From Pseudomonas gregormendelii (GTDB taxonomy: Bacteria > Pseudomonadota > Gammaproteobacteria > Pseudomonadales > Pseudomonadaceae), in the NCBI RefSeq assembly GCF_017114825.1, contig NZ_JADEVO010000029.1, forward strand, positions 1-64,000: DNA of 64,000 bases, written 5' to 3'. Shown here in pieces: positions 35,526-44,339 of this stretch. The notes under the pieces are model-generated. The model was not told the DNA's origin, made no database searches, and saw nothing but the letters and a program-made list of their open reading frames with translations. Position numbers and translations under genes: made by a program. How positions within the stretch are numbered: position 1 is the first letter of the stretch; each line of letters starts with the position of its first letter.

Positions 35526-38279
35526 TCAGGCGTTGATGCGGGCCTGTGCCGCCAGGCGATTGATCGCCCGGTCGAGCTCCTCGAGGGCACTGTAGGCGCG
35601 CGGGTCTTGCTGCTTGAGCAGGGTTTCGCTGCGTTGGCAGGCGGCGCGCAATTGCGGCACGCCACAGTAGCGGGTCGCACCATGCAGCCGGTGGACCCGC
35701 TCGATCAGCGCGTTGTGGTCGTCGATGTCCCGGGCAAACCGAATGGCTTCGCGGTCGGCTTCCAGGGACGCGAGCAACATGGCCAGCATATCCGCCGCCA
35801 GGTCTGCCTTGCCGGCAGCCAGGCGCAAGCCTTCCTCGTGATCGAGCACCTGCAGTTCCGGGGCGCCGCTGTGTCGATCGCCCGCGCGTTCGGGCCCCTG
35901 ATTGCGCAGGGCCAGGCCACTCCACTTCAACACCACCTGCGCCAGTTGCCGCTCACTGATCGGCTTGGTCAGGTAGTCATCCATGCCGCTTTGCAGCAGG
36001 GCGCGTTTTTCGTTGGCCATGGCATGGGCGGTCAGCGCGACGATCGGCAGCGGCGTGCAGTGGCGCTCACTCTCCCATTGGCGAATCGCTTCTGTGCTCT
36101 GGCGCCCATCCATCCCGGGCATTTGCACATCCATGAGCACCAAATCGAAGGTCTCGCTCTGTACCGCCTTGATTGCAGCAAAGCCACTTTCCACCGCCAG
36201 CACCTTGGCGCCCATGTCTTCGAGCAGGGTTTGCACCAGCAACAGGTTGGCCGGGTTGTCGTCGACACACAGCACTTTGGGCGCCCGACTGGACAACGGC
36301 TCGTCCGGCTCGCTGCGGATGTGGCGCGGGTTGACCAGGTCGGACAGCGCCCGTCGCAGTTTGCGGGTGCAGGCCGGTTTGGCCTGGAGCTGACTGTGGG
36401 GGTTGGGCACGGACAGGTGGAACAGCGTCTGTTCGGTGGTCGGGCACAGCACCAGCACTTTGCAGCCCAGGTGTTCGAGGTCCCAGATGTGCTGGTTGAG
36501 GCGTTCGGGTGGCATGTCTTTGCTGGTAATGCCCAACACAGCGAGGTCGATCGCCTGCTCGGTCTGGTGCACACCGGTCACGCCATTGGCCAGGCTTTCC
36601 AGCGTGTTGAAAGGCGTCACCGCAAGACCGCAGTCTTCCAGTTGATGCTGCAGGGCCTGGCGCGCCAGCTCATGGTTCTCCAGCACCGCAACGCGGCGCC
36701 CCAGCAGCGGCGGGCCGGGCAGGTCCTCGGCGTCGTCGCGGGTCTTGGGCAGGCTCAGGCTGATCCAGAATTCCGAGCCTTCGCCCGGGGTGCTGTCGAC
36801 GCCGATCTCGCCGCCCATCTGCTCGATCAGGCGCTTGGAGATCACCAGGCCCAGGCCGGTGCCGCCGGGTTGCCGCGACAGTGAGTTGTCGGCCTGGCTG
36901 AAGGCCTGGAACAAGGCGCGTACGTCCTGGCTCGACAGGCCGATGCCGGTGTCCTGAATACTGATGCGCAGTTGCACGCTGTCTTCATGCTCATCTTCGA
37001 GCATGGCACGGGCGACGATGGTGCCTTCGCGGGTGAACTTGATTGCATTGCTCACCAGGTTGGTGAGGATCTGCTTGAGTCGCAGCGGATCGCCTACCAG
37101 CGACAACGGCGTGTCGCGATAAACCAGGCTGACCAGCTCCAGCTGTTTGGCGTGGGCGGCGGGGGCGAGGATGGTCAGGGTGTCCTGCAACAGGTCGCGC
37201 AGGTTGAACGGAATATGGTCGAGCACCAGCTTGCCGGCTTCGATCTTGGAGAAGTCGAGAATCTCGTTGATGATGCCCAGCAGACTGTCGGCGGACTTTT
37301 CGATGGTGCCCAGGTAGTCGAGTTGCCGCGGGGTCAATTCGCTTTTTTGCAGCAAGTGCGTGAAACCCAGGATGCCGTTGAGCGGGGTGCGGATTTCATG
37401 GCTCATGTTGGCCAGGAACTCGGACTTGATCCGGCTCGCTTCCAGGGCTTCCTTGCGCGCCAGGTCCAGCTCGATGTTCTGGATTTCGATGGTTTCCAGG
37501 TTCTGGCGCACGTCTTCGGTGGCCTGGTCGACGCTGTGCTGGAGTTCTTCCTGGGCGTTTTGCAGGGTCCCGGCCATACGGTTGATGCCCGCCGCCAGTT
37601 CGTCCAGCTCCTGACTGCCGAGGGGTGGCAGGCGGGTCTCCAGGTGGCCGTCCTTGAGTTGCGCCACGGCCTGCTTGATCTGGCCGATCGGGCGGTTGAT
37701 GGTACGGCCCATGCGCAAGGCCAGCAGCGCCGCACCGCCCAGGCCCGCGACAATCAGCAGCAGGCTGGCAAACAGGCTGCGATAACCACGCAGCAGCATG
37801 CCATTGTGGGACAGTTCGAGTTCAACCCAGCCGAGCAGGCGATTAGCCTCGTCGGGGATCAGGTCGCCGGCCAGGTTGCGGTGCTTGCCGAAGACCGGCA
37901 GCAGGTAGCGCGTCGCGTCATTGCCGCTGCGGCGCAGCAGTTGCGAGCCGTCGCCCAGGGGGGCCTGATTGAGCATGGTCGGGCCGGCGTGAGCCAGCGG
38001 CGTGCGGTCGGCGGCGAGGAAGGTGACCGCGCGCACGTCCTGCTGCTCCAGCGACTGGGTGGCGATGCGTTCGAGCAGCTCGTTGTTGTGGTGACCCATG
38101 GCGGGGGCGACCAGTGGCGCCAGTTGCTCGGCGATCATTTCGCCGCGCTGCATCAACTGGGTTTGCAGGTCGGACTGCTGCATCCAGATGAAGTAGCCGC
38201 CCAGAACCAGTGCCATCAGGCTGGTCGGCAACAGCGTCAGCAGCAATACACGGCCTTTTATTCCCAGTTTCTTGAGCAC
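35526..38279 (-). CDS. gacS: Hybrid sensor kinase GacS
   Basis: The 917-aa product equals the length of P. fluorescens GacS and shows its full layout: TM1 (about 12-30), a periplasmic sensor (30-165), TM2 (about 168-190), HAMP, H-box FLANMSHEIRTPLNG near 292, ATPase (NLVSNAIKFT, DTGIGL, GGTGLGL), a degenerate receiver, a receiver with VLMDVQMPGMDG near 715 and an Hpt domain with HRLHGATRY near 860. GacS phosphorylates GacA to induce the small RNAs that sequester RsmA and RsmE and so turns on secondary metabolism and biofilm traits. The start is GTG 38279 with AGGAGAG upstream, chosen for the family length. Confidence 0.95.
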   Translation of the reverse strand: MLKKLGIKGRVLLLTLLPTSLMALVLGGYFIWMQQSDLQTQLMQRGEMIAEQLAPLVAPAMGHHNNELLERIATQSLEQQDVRAVTFLAADRTPLAHAGPTMLNQAPLGDGSQLLRRSGNDATRYLLPVFGKHRNLAGDLIPDEANRLLGWVELELSHNGMLLRGYRSLFASLLLIVAGLGGAALLALRMGRTINRPIGQIKQAVAQLKDGHLETRLPPLGSQELDELAAGINRMAGTLQNAQEELQHSVDQATEDVRQNLETIEIQNIELDLARKEALEASRIKSEFLANMSHEIRTPLNGILGFTHLLQKSELTPRQLDYLGTIEKSADSLLGIINEILDFSKIEAGKLVLDHIPFNLRDLLQDTLTILAPAAHAKQLELVSLVYRDTPLSLVGDPLRLKQILTNLVSNAIKFTREGTIVARAMLEDEHEDSVQLRISIQDTGIGLSSQDVRALFQAFSQADNSLSRQPGGTGLGLVISKRLIEQMGGEIGVDSTPGEGSEFWISLSLPKTRDDAEDLPGPPLLGRRVAVLENHELARQALQHQLEDCGLAVTPFNTLESLANGVTGVHQTEQAIDLAVLGITSKDMPPERLNQHIWDLEHLGCKVLVLCPTTEQTLFHLSVPNPHSQLQAKPACTRKLRRALSDLVNPRHIRSEPDEPLSSRAPKVLCVDDNPANLLLVQTLLEDMGAKVLAVESGFAAIKAVQSETFDLVLMDVQMPGMDGRQSTEAIRQWESERHCTPLPIVALTAHAMANEKRALLQSGMDDYLTKPISERQLAQVVLKWSGLALRNQGPERAGDRHSGAPELQVLDHEEGLRLAAGKADLAADMLAMLLASLEADREAIRFARDIDDHNALIERVHRLHGATRYCGVPQLRAACQRSETLLKQQDPRAYSALEELDRAINRLAAQARINA

Positions 38280-38495
38280 GCATCTCTCCTGCATCCAGCG
38301 ATTTAATGACCTGCGCTTACGTCCGGTACGCGCCACCTGCGCAGTGTAGCGATTTGCTCGCGGCCGATCCCCGTAAAAATTGTGCCGGTCATTCGTCGGC
38401 CCACTTAGCCTATTGAGGTCCGGGGCGAAGCTTGTGTTGCCCCTGGCGAGGCAATCTTGAATAATCTGTCAACTGAGAATTATTTGCAGATACTC

Positions 38496-39218
38496 ATGAC
38501 TCCCATCTCTAGCGATCATCCGCGCATACTTTCCATCGAAGACGACCTCGTTCTCGGTGCCTATGTGCACGAGCATCTTGAGCGCAGCGGCTTCCAGGTG
38601 ACCTGGTGCCAAAACGGCCAGGAGGGGCTGGACCTGGCGCGTGAGCAACGCTTCGACGTAGTGCTGATGGATATTCTGCTGCCAGGCCTGGACGGGCTCA
38701 AGGCGCTGACCCAGTTGCGCGAGAGCCATTCGACTCCGGTGCTGCTGATGTCGGCGCTCGGGGCGGAAGCCGATCGCATCAGTGGCTTTCGGCTGGGGGC
38801 TGATGATTACCTGCCCAAACCGTTCAGCATGGCGGAGTTGCGGGTGCGTATCGAAGCGATATTGCGGCGGGTGGCGCTGGACCGTCGACCGGCGCCGGTC
38901 GCCCCTGCGCCTGCGGCCGACTGCCTGCGGTTCGACGACGGCTGCTTTGACGTCGTCTATCGGGATCGGGCCGCAGGCCTGACTCGCAGCGAGTACCGCC
39001 TGCTGGAAACCTTGAACCGCAACGGCGATGAAGTATTGAGCAAGGCCTTCCTTTATCAGCAAGTCCTGCAGCGCGGCTATGCCGCCCACGATCGCAGCCT
39101 GGATATGCACATCAGCCAGATTCGCCGCAAACTCAAGGCCATCGACTATTTGGAACGCGAAGTACGCACGGTCTGGGGCAAAGGCTATGTCTTGAGTGCT
39201 GCTGATGAAGTGGTCTGA
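38496..39218 (+). CDS. OmpR-family response regulator, PirR-like
   Basis: A 240-aa regulator with a receiver (SIEDD, phosphoacceptor in VLMDILLPGLDG, Lys in YLPKPFS) and an OmpR-type winged helix (HDRSLDMHISQIRRKLKAIDYLEREVRTVWGKGYVL). Its place next to gacS, divergently, and the kinase that follows match pirR-pirS of P. aeruginosa, which govern an enterobactin-type receptor, PirA. That receptor gene is not here. I take ATG 38496; TTG 38457 is an alternative with a 13-residue extension. Confidence 0.8.
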   Translation: MTPISSDHPRILSIEDDLVLGAYVHEHLERSGFQVTWCQNGQEGLDLAREQRFDVVLMDILLPGLDGLKALTQLRESHSTPVLLMSALGAEADRISGFRLGADDYLPKPFSMAELRVRIEAILRRVALDRRPAPVAPAPAADCLRFDDGCFDVVYRDRAAGLTRSEYRLLETLNRNGDEVLSKAFLYQQVLQRGYAAHDRSLDMHISQIRRKLKAIDYLEREVRTVWGKGYVLSAADEVV

Positions 39219-40641
39219 CCTGCCGGGGCGGCATTCGCTATTCTGGAAACTGGCGTTTTTGCTGGTGGCGTTCTGCTTGCTGATGATCTGGCTGAGCTGG
39301 TCCTGGGGCCGCTACATGGAACAGCGCAATCAGTTTCTTTCTGATGAAGCCCGGGGCACCTTGACGCGCTACGCCGCCGAGGCCGAGCGCGCCTGGGAGC
39401 AGGGCCAGCAGACCGGCGTCGATAGCTGGTTGCAGGGCATTCGCCAGCGTGAAGCGGGGTGGGTCGGCGTCATCAGTGGGGATCTGCAGTCGTTAAGCAG
39501 CCAGGAGCTGACGGACAAAGAGATCCAGCACCTGACCTTTCTGCGCGGCCTCGACTGGCCCATCCACAAGAAAGGCCTGCCGTGGCTGCGAGTACCCTTT
39601 CCTGGCGACTCGTCCGCGGGCAGCCTGGTGATCGAGTTGCCGCAACGTTTTGTACCTGGCCAGTATCGGCTGTTTTGGCGGGTCATCACCAATGGCGTGA
39701 TTCCCGGGCTGTTCACTTTGCTGCTGTGCGTCGGGCTGTATCGCCTGCTGGTGGTACCGCTGAACAACCTGCGTGAACAGGCCAATGCCTGGCGTGCCGA
39801 CCAGTTGGGCGTGCGCCTGTCGAGCCGCACCACTGATCGACAGGATGAATTGGGAGAGCTGGGCCGCGCCTTCGATCACATGTCCGAGCGGTTGCAGGGC
39901 ACAGTGACCCTGCAGCAGCAACTGCTGCGCGATCTGTCCCACGAATTACGTACGCCCCTGAGCCGCCTGCGGGTGGCCAGCGACAGCGAGCAGGACCTGG
40001 CGCAACTGCGCGAGCGTATCGGTCGGGAAGTCGATGGCATGCAGCGGCTGGTCGAGGACACCCTGCAGCTGGCGTGGCTCGACACAGAGCGCGCGCCGTT
40101 GCCCGATGAAGCGATCCAGATTCAGGCACTGTGGGAGATGCTCACGGAAAATGCCTGCTACGAGAGTTGCTGGTCGAGCGGGCAATTGGTGTGCACCGTG
40201 GATGCCTCCTGTTGGGTGCGTGGCAACCTCAACACCCTGGCCCAGGCGGTGGGAAATATCCTGCGCAACGCCATCCGCCATTCGCCCCAAGGAGCAGTGG
40301 TGACCCTGGGAGGCCGGCGCGACGGCAACTTCTGGCACCTGTGGCTGGAGGATCAGGGCGGCGGCGTGGCTGAAACCGATCTTGAGCGAATCTTCTCACC
40401 CTTCACCCGGCTCGACGGTTCGCGCCCGGGCAACGGCGGATTCGGCCTGGGCCTGAGCATCGCGCGCAATGCCGTGCAGCGCCAGGGCGGAAGTATCTGG
40501 GCGCAGAATACCGGGACTGGTTTGCGGCTGAATATGCGACTGGTGGCGGATGAAGGCGCTGTCAGCGCAGCTGTCTTCGCGGGCGAGCCCGCTCCTTGCG
40601 CTACTCCCACAGTGCACCCGCGTCGGTCACAAGTCATCTGA
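39205..40641 (+). CDS. Sensor histidine kinase, PirS-like, C-terminus running into a REP
   Basis: This 478-aa membrane kinase has TM1 at about 14-33, a periplasmic part of about 115 residues, TM2 at about 157-178, HAMP, the H-box LRDLSHELRTPLSRL and ATPase motifs (NILRNAIRHS, DQGGGV, GGFGLGLSIA). It overlaps the regulator gene by 14 bp. The last ~25 codons cross a REP-like sequence (40574-40612), so the tail VFAGEPAPCATPTVHPRRSQVI is probably repeat-encoded and recent. The signal may be iron or siderophore-related by analogy with PirS, but this is inference. Confidence 0.8.
   Translation: MKWSDLPGRHSLFWKLAFLLVAFCLLMIWLSWSWGRYMEQRNQFLSDEARGTLTRYAAEAERAWEQGQQTGVDSWLQGIRQREAGWVGVISGDLQSLSSQELTDKEIQHLTFLRGLDWPIHKKGLPWLRVPFPGDSSAGSLVIELPQRFVPGQYRLFWRVITNGVIPGLFTLLLCVGLYRLLVVPLNNLREQANAWRADQLGVRLSSRTTDRQDELGELGRAFDHMSERLQGTVTLQQQLLRDLSHELRTPLSRLRVASDSEQDLAQLRERIGREVDGMQRLVEDTLQLAWLDTERAPLPDEAIQIQALWEMLTENACYESCWSSGQLVCTVDASCWVRGNLNTLAQAVGNILRNAIRHSPQGAVVTLGGRRDGNFWHLWLEDQGGGVAETDLERIFSPFTRLDGSRPGNGGFGLGLSIARNAVQRQGGSIWAQNTGTGLRLNMRLVADEGAVSAAVFAGEPAPCATPTVHPRRSQVI
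40574..40612. repeat. REP-like sequence inside the 3' end of the kinase gene
   Basis: CTTCGCGGGCGAGCCCGCTCC followed by CTACTCCCACAG matches the family B unit. It is read in frame as the C-terminal tail of the PirS-like kinase. Confidence 0.65.
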
Positions 40642-40831
40642 ACGACGCAAATCGCCGTGTGAGCGGCGGTGCAAAGATTCGACTTGCTCTTAAGAGGCCG
40701 TTACTGGCCCCACTGGAATGCCGGAATGCTCCTGTTTTTTTGTAAGATATTTCCCAAAGGATGTCGCTGGCATTTTCCAGCTTCCTTGACGGTTTAAGCT
40801 CTCGCCTATAACTGTCCCCATGGAGCCTGGT

Positions 40832-41854
40832 ATGAATGAAAGTACCGTCCCCGGCAACGCCTCCGACGACCGTTTCGATGAAGTGTTGGAGCTGATTAAT
40901 TCTGCTCGACAACAGTCGATGCGAGCGGTGAACACCTGTCTGATCGAGTTGTATTGGCAGGTCGGTGCGTATATCAGTCGAAAGCAGGAGCAAGCTGAAT
41001 GGGGCGATGCGGTGATCAGCCAGTTGGCCGAGCATTTGGCTTGGACACAGCCTGGATTGCGTGGATTTACCCGGCCAAATCTGTTCCGCATGCGCCAGTT
41101 CTATGAGACATATCGCGATGACGTAATTGTCTCACCGCTGGTGAGACAATTACCCTGGACCCACAACATTGTCATCCTGAGTCAGAGCAAACATCCGGAA
41201 GAACGCGAATTTTACCTGCGGATGACCGTCCAGGAAAAATGGTCGAAGCGTGAGCTGGAGCGACAGTTCAAAGCTGCCTTGTTTGAACGAAGCATCACTG
41301 AGCCGGCGAAGGTGTCGGCCGCGCTGAGAAAAACTCATCCCTCAGCGTTGGAAATCTTCCGTGACGCATACATGGTTGAGTTTCTCGGCCTGTCGGGCGC
41401 CCATGCCGAGACCGATTTGCATCACGGGCTACTGGCTCGCCTTAAGGAATTCCTGATCGAACTCGGCCGCGATTTCTGCTTCGTCGGCTCTGAGTATCCG
41501 CTCCAAGTCGGCGGGAGAGATTTCTCGCTTGATCTGTTGTTTTTCCACCGCAGCCTCAACTGTCTTGTGGCGATCGAGCTCAAAGTCGGTCGTTTCGAGC
41601 CGGAATATCTTGGTAAGCTGGACTTTTATCTGGAGGCACTGGATCGCCATGAGCGTAAATCCCACGAGAACCCTGCGATAGGTGTCTTGCTTTGTGCCAG
41701 CAAGGATGACGAAGTAGTTGAGTACGCGCTTAATCGAAGCCTCTCTCCGGCGCTGATCGCGGAGTACCAGGTCCAGCTGCCCGACAAACAGTTGTTGCAA
41801 GCCAAGCTGCATGAGTTTTACGTCTTGAACACGACGCAGTCGTCAGGATGTTGA
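40832..41854 (+). CDS. YhcG-type PDDEXK nuclease domain protein (DUF1016)
   Basis: The 340-aa protein has the YhcG two-part layout: an N-terminal helical domain (about 10-160; VNTCLIELYWQVGAYISRK and GFTRPNLFRMRQFYETY) and a C-terminal PDDEXK nuclease domain with the catalytic series DLLFFHRSLNCLVAIELKVGRF. YhcG proteins are common in accessory regions, sometimes with restriction-modification genes; the substrate is unknown. I start at ATG 40832 because GGAG lies 6 nt upstream; ATG 40820 would add four residues. It sits where pirA lies in P. aeruginosa, with less GC-biased third positions than its neighbours by eye, suggesting acquisition. Confidence 0.8.
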   Translation: MNESTVPGNASDDRFDEVLELINSARQQSMRAVNTCLIELYWQVGAYISRKQEQAEWGDAVISQLAEHLAWTQPGLRGFTRPNLFRMRQFYETYRDDVIVSPLVRQLPWTHNIVILSQSKHPEEREFYLRMTVQEKWSKRELERQFKAALFERSITEPAKVSAALRKTHPSALEIFRDAYMVEFLGLSGAHAETDLHHGLLARLKEFLIELGRDFCFVGSEYPLQVGGRDFSLDLLFFHRSLNCLVAIELKVGRFEPEYLGKLDFYLEALDRHERKSHENPAIGVLLCASKDDEVVEYALNRSLSPALIAEYQVQLPDKQLLQAKLHEFYVLNTTQSSGC

Positions 41855-41962
41855 ATTAGCTGCTTATTCCCACAAGCCATAAGCACTGCACTTTGCGTGA
41901 TATGGCCTTTGCGGGTTTGCCGGTATGATGGGCGCCCCCGCAGTCTGGATTGCGAATACGCC

Positions 41963-42865
41963 ATGACATTGCAGTACCCAACCATCGCCGATTGCGTCGG
42001 CAACACCCCGCTGGTTCGTTTGCAGCGCCTGCCTGGCGCCACCAGCAATACTCTTCTGCTCAAGCTGGAAGGGAACAACCCGGCGGGTTCGGTCAAGGAC
42101 CGTCCTGCGCTGTCGATGATCACCCGTGCAGAATTGCGCGGGCAGATTCAGCCTGGCGACACGATGATCGAGGCAACTTCGGGTAATACCGGGATCGCGC
42201 TGGCGATGGCGGCCGCGATCAAGGGTTACCAGATGATCCTGATCATGCCGGACAACTCCAGTGCCGAACGCAAGGCCGCCATGACCGCCTACGGTGCCGA
42301 ACTTATTCTGGTAACCCAGGAAGAAGGCATGGAAGGCGCACGTGACCTGGCCCAGCGCATGGAAGCCGAAGGTCGGGGCAAAGTGCTGGACCAGTTCGCC
42401 AACGGCGACAATCCTGAAGCGCACTACACCACGACCGGCCCGGAAATCTGGCGCCAGACCCAAGGCACCATTACCCATTTCGTCAGCTCCATGGGCACCA
42501 CCGGCACCATCATGGGCGTTTCGCGCTATCTCAAAGAGCAGAGCGACAGCGTGCAGATCGTCGGCCTGCAACCGATGGAAGGCTCGGCCATCCCAGGTAT
42601 CCGCCGCTGGCCGCAGGAATACCTGCCAAAAATCTACCAGGCTGATCGCGTGGACCGCATCGTCGACATGGCGCAAGCCGAAGCCGAGGACGTGACCCGT
42701 CGCCTGGCTCGTGAAGAAGGCATTTTCTGCGGCGTGTCCTCGGGCGGTGCGGTGGCAGCGATGCTGCGCCTGTCCAAAGAAGTTGAAAACGCGGTGATCG
42801 TTGCGATCATCTGCGACCGTGGCGACCGTTACCTGTCGACCGGCATTTTCGACGCGGCCAACTGA
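41963..42865 (+). CDS. cysM: Cysteine synthase B
   Basis: A 300-aa PLP enzyme that makes cysteine from O-acetylserine (or thiosulfate via sulfocysteine). The PLP lysine is in NNPAGSVKDRPAL; SGNTGIALAM, GTTGTIMGVSRYL and CGVSSGGAVAA bind substrate and cofactor phosphate. The length and sequence fit CysM rather than CysK. Its stop overlaps the start of rlmD by one base (TGATG). Confidence 0.92.
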   Translation: MTLQYPTIADCVGNTPLVRLQRLPGATSNTLLLKLEGNNPAGSVKDRPALSMITRAELRGQIQPGDTMIEATSGNTGIALAMAAAIKGYQMILIMPDNSSAERKAAMTAYGAELILVTQEEGMEGARDLAQRMEAEGRGKVLDQFANGDNPEAHYTTTGPEIWRQTQGTITHFVSSMGTTGTIMGVSRYLKEQSDSVQIVGLQPMEGSAIPGIRRWPQEYLPKIYQADRVDRIVDMAQAEAEDVTRRLAREEGIFCGVSSGGAVAAMLRLSKEVENAVIVAIICDRGDRYLSTGIFDAAN

Positions 42866-44265
42866 TGGCCAAGCACGAGAGAGGCCTGCGCTTCCAGCCG
42901 ACAGGCGGCAGCAAGGCACCCCAGATCCCGACTGGCAAGAAGCAGCGTCTGACGATCGAGCGCCTGGCCAATGACGGCCGCGGGATCGCATTTTTTGAAG
43001 GTCGCACCTGGTTTGTCCTGGGGGCCTTGGCGGGTGAAGAAGTTGAAGCGCGAGTGCTCGGTACTCACGGCAAGGTGGTGGAGGCGCGTACCGAGCGGGT
43101 GTTCCAGGCCAGTGAGCTGCGCCGCCCTGCACCTTGCCCACACTTCGGTCGCTGTGGTGGCTGCAGCGTGCAGCACCTGCCCCATGACGAACAGCTTGCA
43201 CTGAAACAACGCATGCTGGCCGAGCAATTATCCAAGGTCGCCGGTGTCGAACCTCAGGAGTGGGCAGCGCCGTTGAGCGGTCCGGAATTCGGTTACCGGC
43301 GTCGCGCCCGAGTGGCGGTGCGTTGGGACATGAAAGCCAGGAAACTCGAAGTCGGTTTCCGTGCTGCTGGCAGTCAGGACATCGTTGCAATCAGCGAATG
43401 TCCGGTGCTGGTACAGCCCTTGCAGCCGATCATGACGCGATTGCCGGAAATGTTGCGGCGCTTGAGCAAACCTCAGGCGCTGGGGCATGTTGAACTGTTC
43501 AGTGGCTCCTCGCTGGCGGTGCTGCTGCGGCACATGGCGCCGTTGTCCGAGGCGGACCTGACCATTCTCAAGGAGTTCTGCGCTTTCCATGGCGCGCAAC
43601 TGTGGCTGCAGGGTGAAGGCGAGCCGCAACCGGTGAATGCCGATCAGTCCCTGGGCTATCGCCTGGAGCGCTGGGATCTGGAACTGGCCTACCGACCCGG
43701 CGACTTCGTTCAGGTCAATGCCGGCGTCAACGAGGCCATGGTCGCCCAAGCACTGGATTGGCTGAAGCCGCAGCCGGATGAGCGGGTACTTGACCTGTTC
43801 TGTGGCCTGGGCAACTTTGCCCTGCCATTGGCCAAGGTGGTGCGCGAAGTGGTGGCGGTGGAGGGTGTGCAGACCATGGTCGAGCGTGCAGCCGCCAACG
43901 CAGCTTGCAACAATCTGCATAACACTCATTTTTTTCAGGCCGATTTATCCCAGCCTTTGACTGATGCCGAGTGGGCAGTCGAAGGCTTTTGTGCGGTACT
44001 CTTGGACCCACCGCGTGACGGTGCCTATGAGGTTGTGCGCAAGCTCAAGGCGCTGGGCGCCGAGCGCCTGGTATATGTGTCGTGCAACCCGGCAACGCTG
44101 GCGCGTGACACGGTCGAATTGATCAAGCAGGGCTACCGGTTAAAACGTGCCGGGATTCTCGATATGTTTCCTCAGACGGCACATGTCGAGGCCATGGCGT
44201 TATTTGAAGCGAGCCAGGACGGCTCGTCTGGTCCGACTGACCCGCCCGTACAGCGCTCGAATTAG
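42865..44265 (+). CDS. rlmD: 23S rRNA (uracil-1939-C5)-methyltransferase RlmD
   Basis: A 466-aa protein with an N-terminal TRAM domain, the iron-sulfur cysteines of CPHFGRCGGC, SAM-binding motif VLDLFCGLGNFALPLA and the catalytic cysteine in YVSCNPATLARD. These are the signs of RlmD (formerly RumA). The neighbours cysM and relA are the same as in P. aeruginosa. ATG 42865 overlaps the cysM stop, so the two are coupled. Confidence 0.94.
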   Translation: MAKHERGLRFQPTGGSKAPQIPTGKKQRLTIERLANDGRGIAFFEGRTWFVLGALAGEEVEARVLGTHGKVVEARTERVFQASELRRPAPCPHFGRCGGCSVQHLPHDEQLALKQRMLAEQLSKVAGVEPQEWAAPLSGPEFGYRRRARVAVRWDMKARKLEVGFRAAGSQDIVAISECPVLVQPLQPIMTRLPEMLRRLSKPQALGHVELFSGSSLAVLLRHMAPLSEADLTILKEFCAFHGAQLWLQGEGEPQPVNADQSLGYRLERWDLELAYRPGDFVQVNAGVNEAMVAQALDWLKPQPDERVLDLFCGLGNFALPLAKVVREVVAVEGVQTMVERAAANAACNNLHNTHFFQADLSQPLTDAEWAVEGFCAVLLDPPRDGAYEVVRKLKALGAERLVYVSCNPATLARDTVELIKQGYRLKRAGILDMFPQTAHVEAMALFEASQDGSSGPTDPPVQRSN

Positions 44266-44339
44266 CCCCACGAGCGTACCCGGCAATAAAGGTCAGCGAT
44301 TTGACGCATTGAATCTGCGTCGTAGGGAAGGTAAGCAAG

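Noticed and set aside
40738..40760. GacA-type upstream site (TGTAAG...CTTACA)
   Set aside because: Only the left half TGTAAG is present at 40740; the right half is missing, and there is no small RNA gene beside it.
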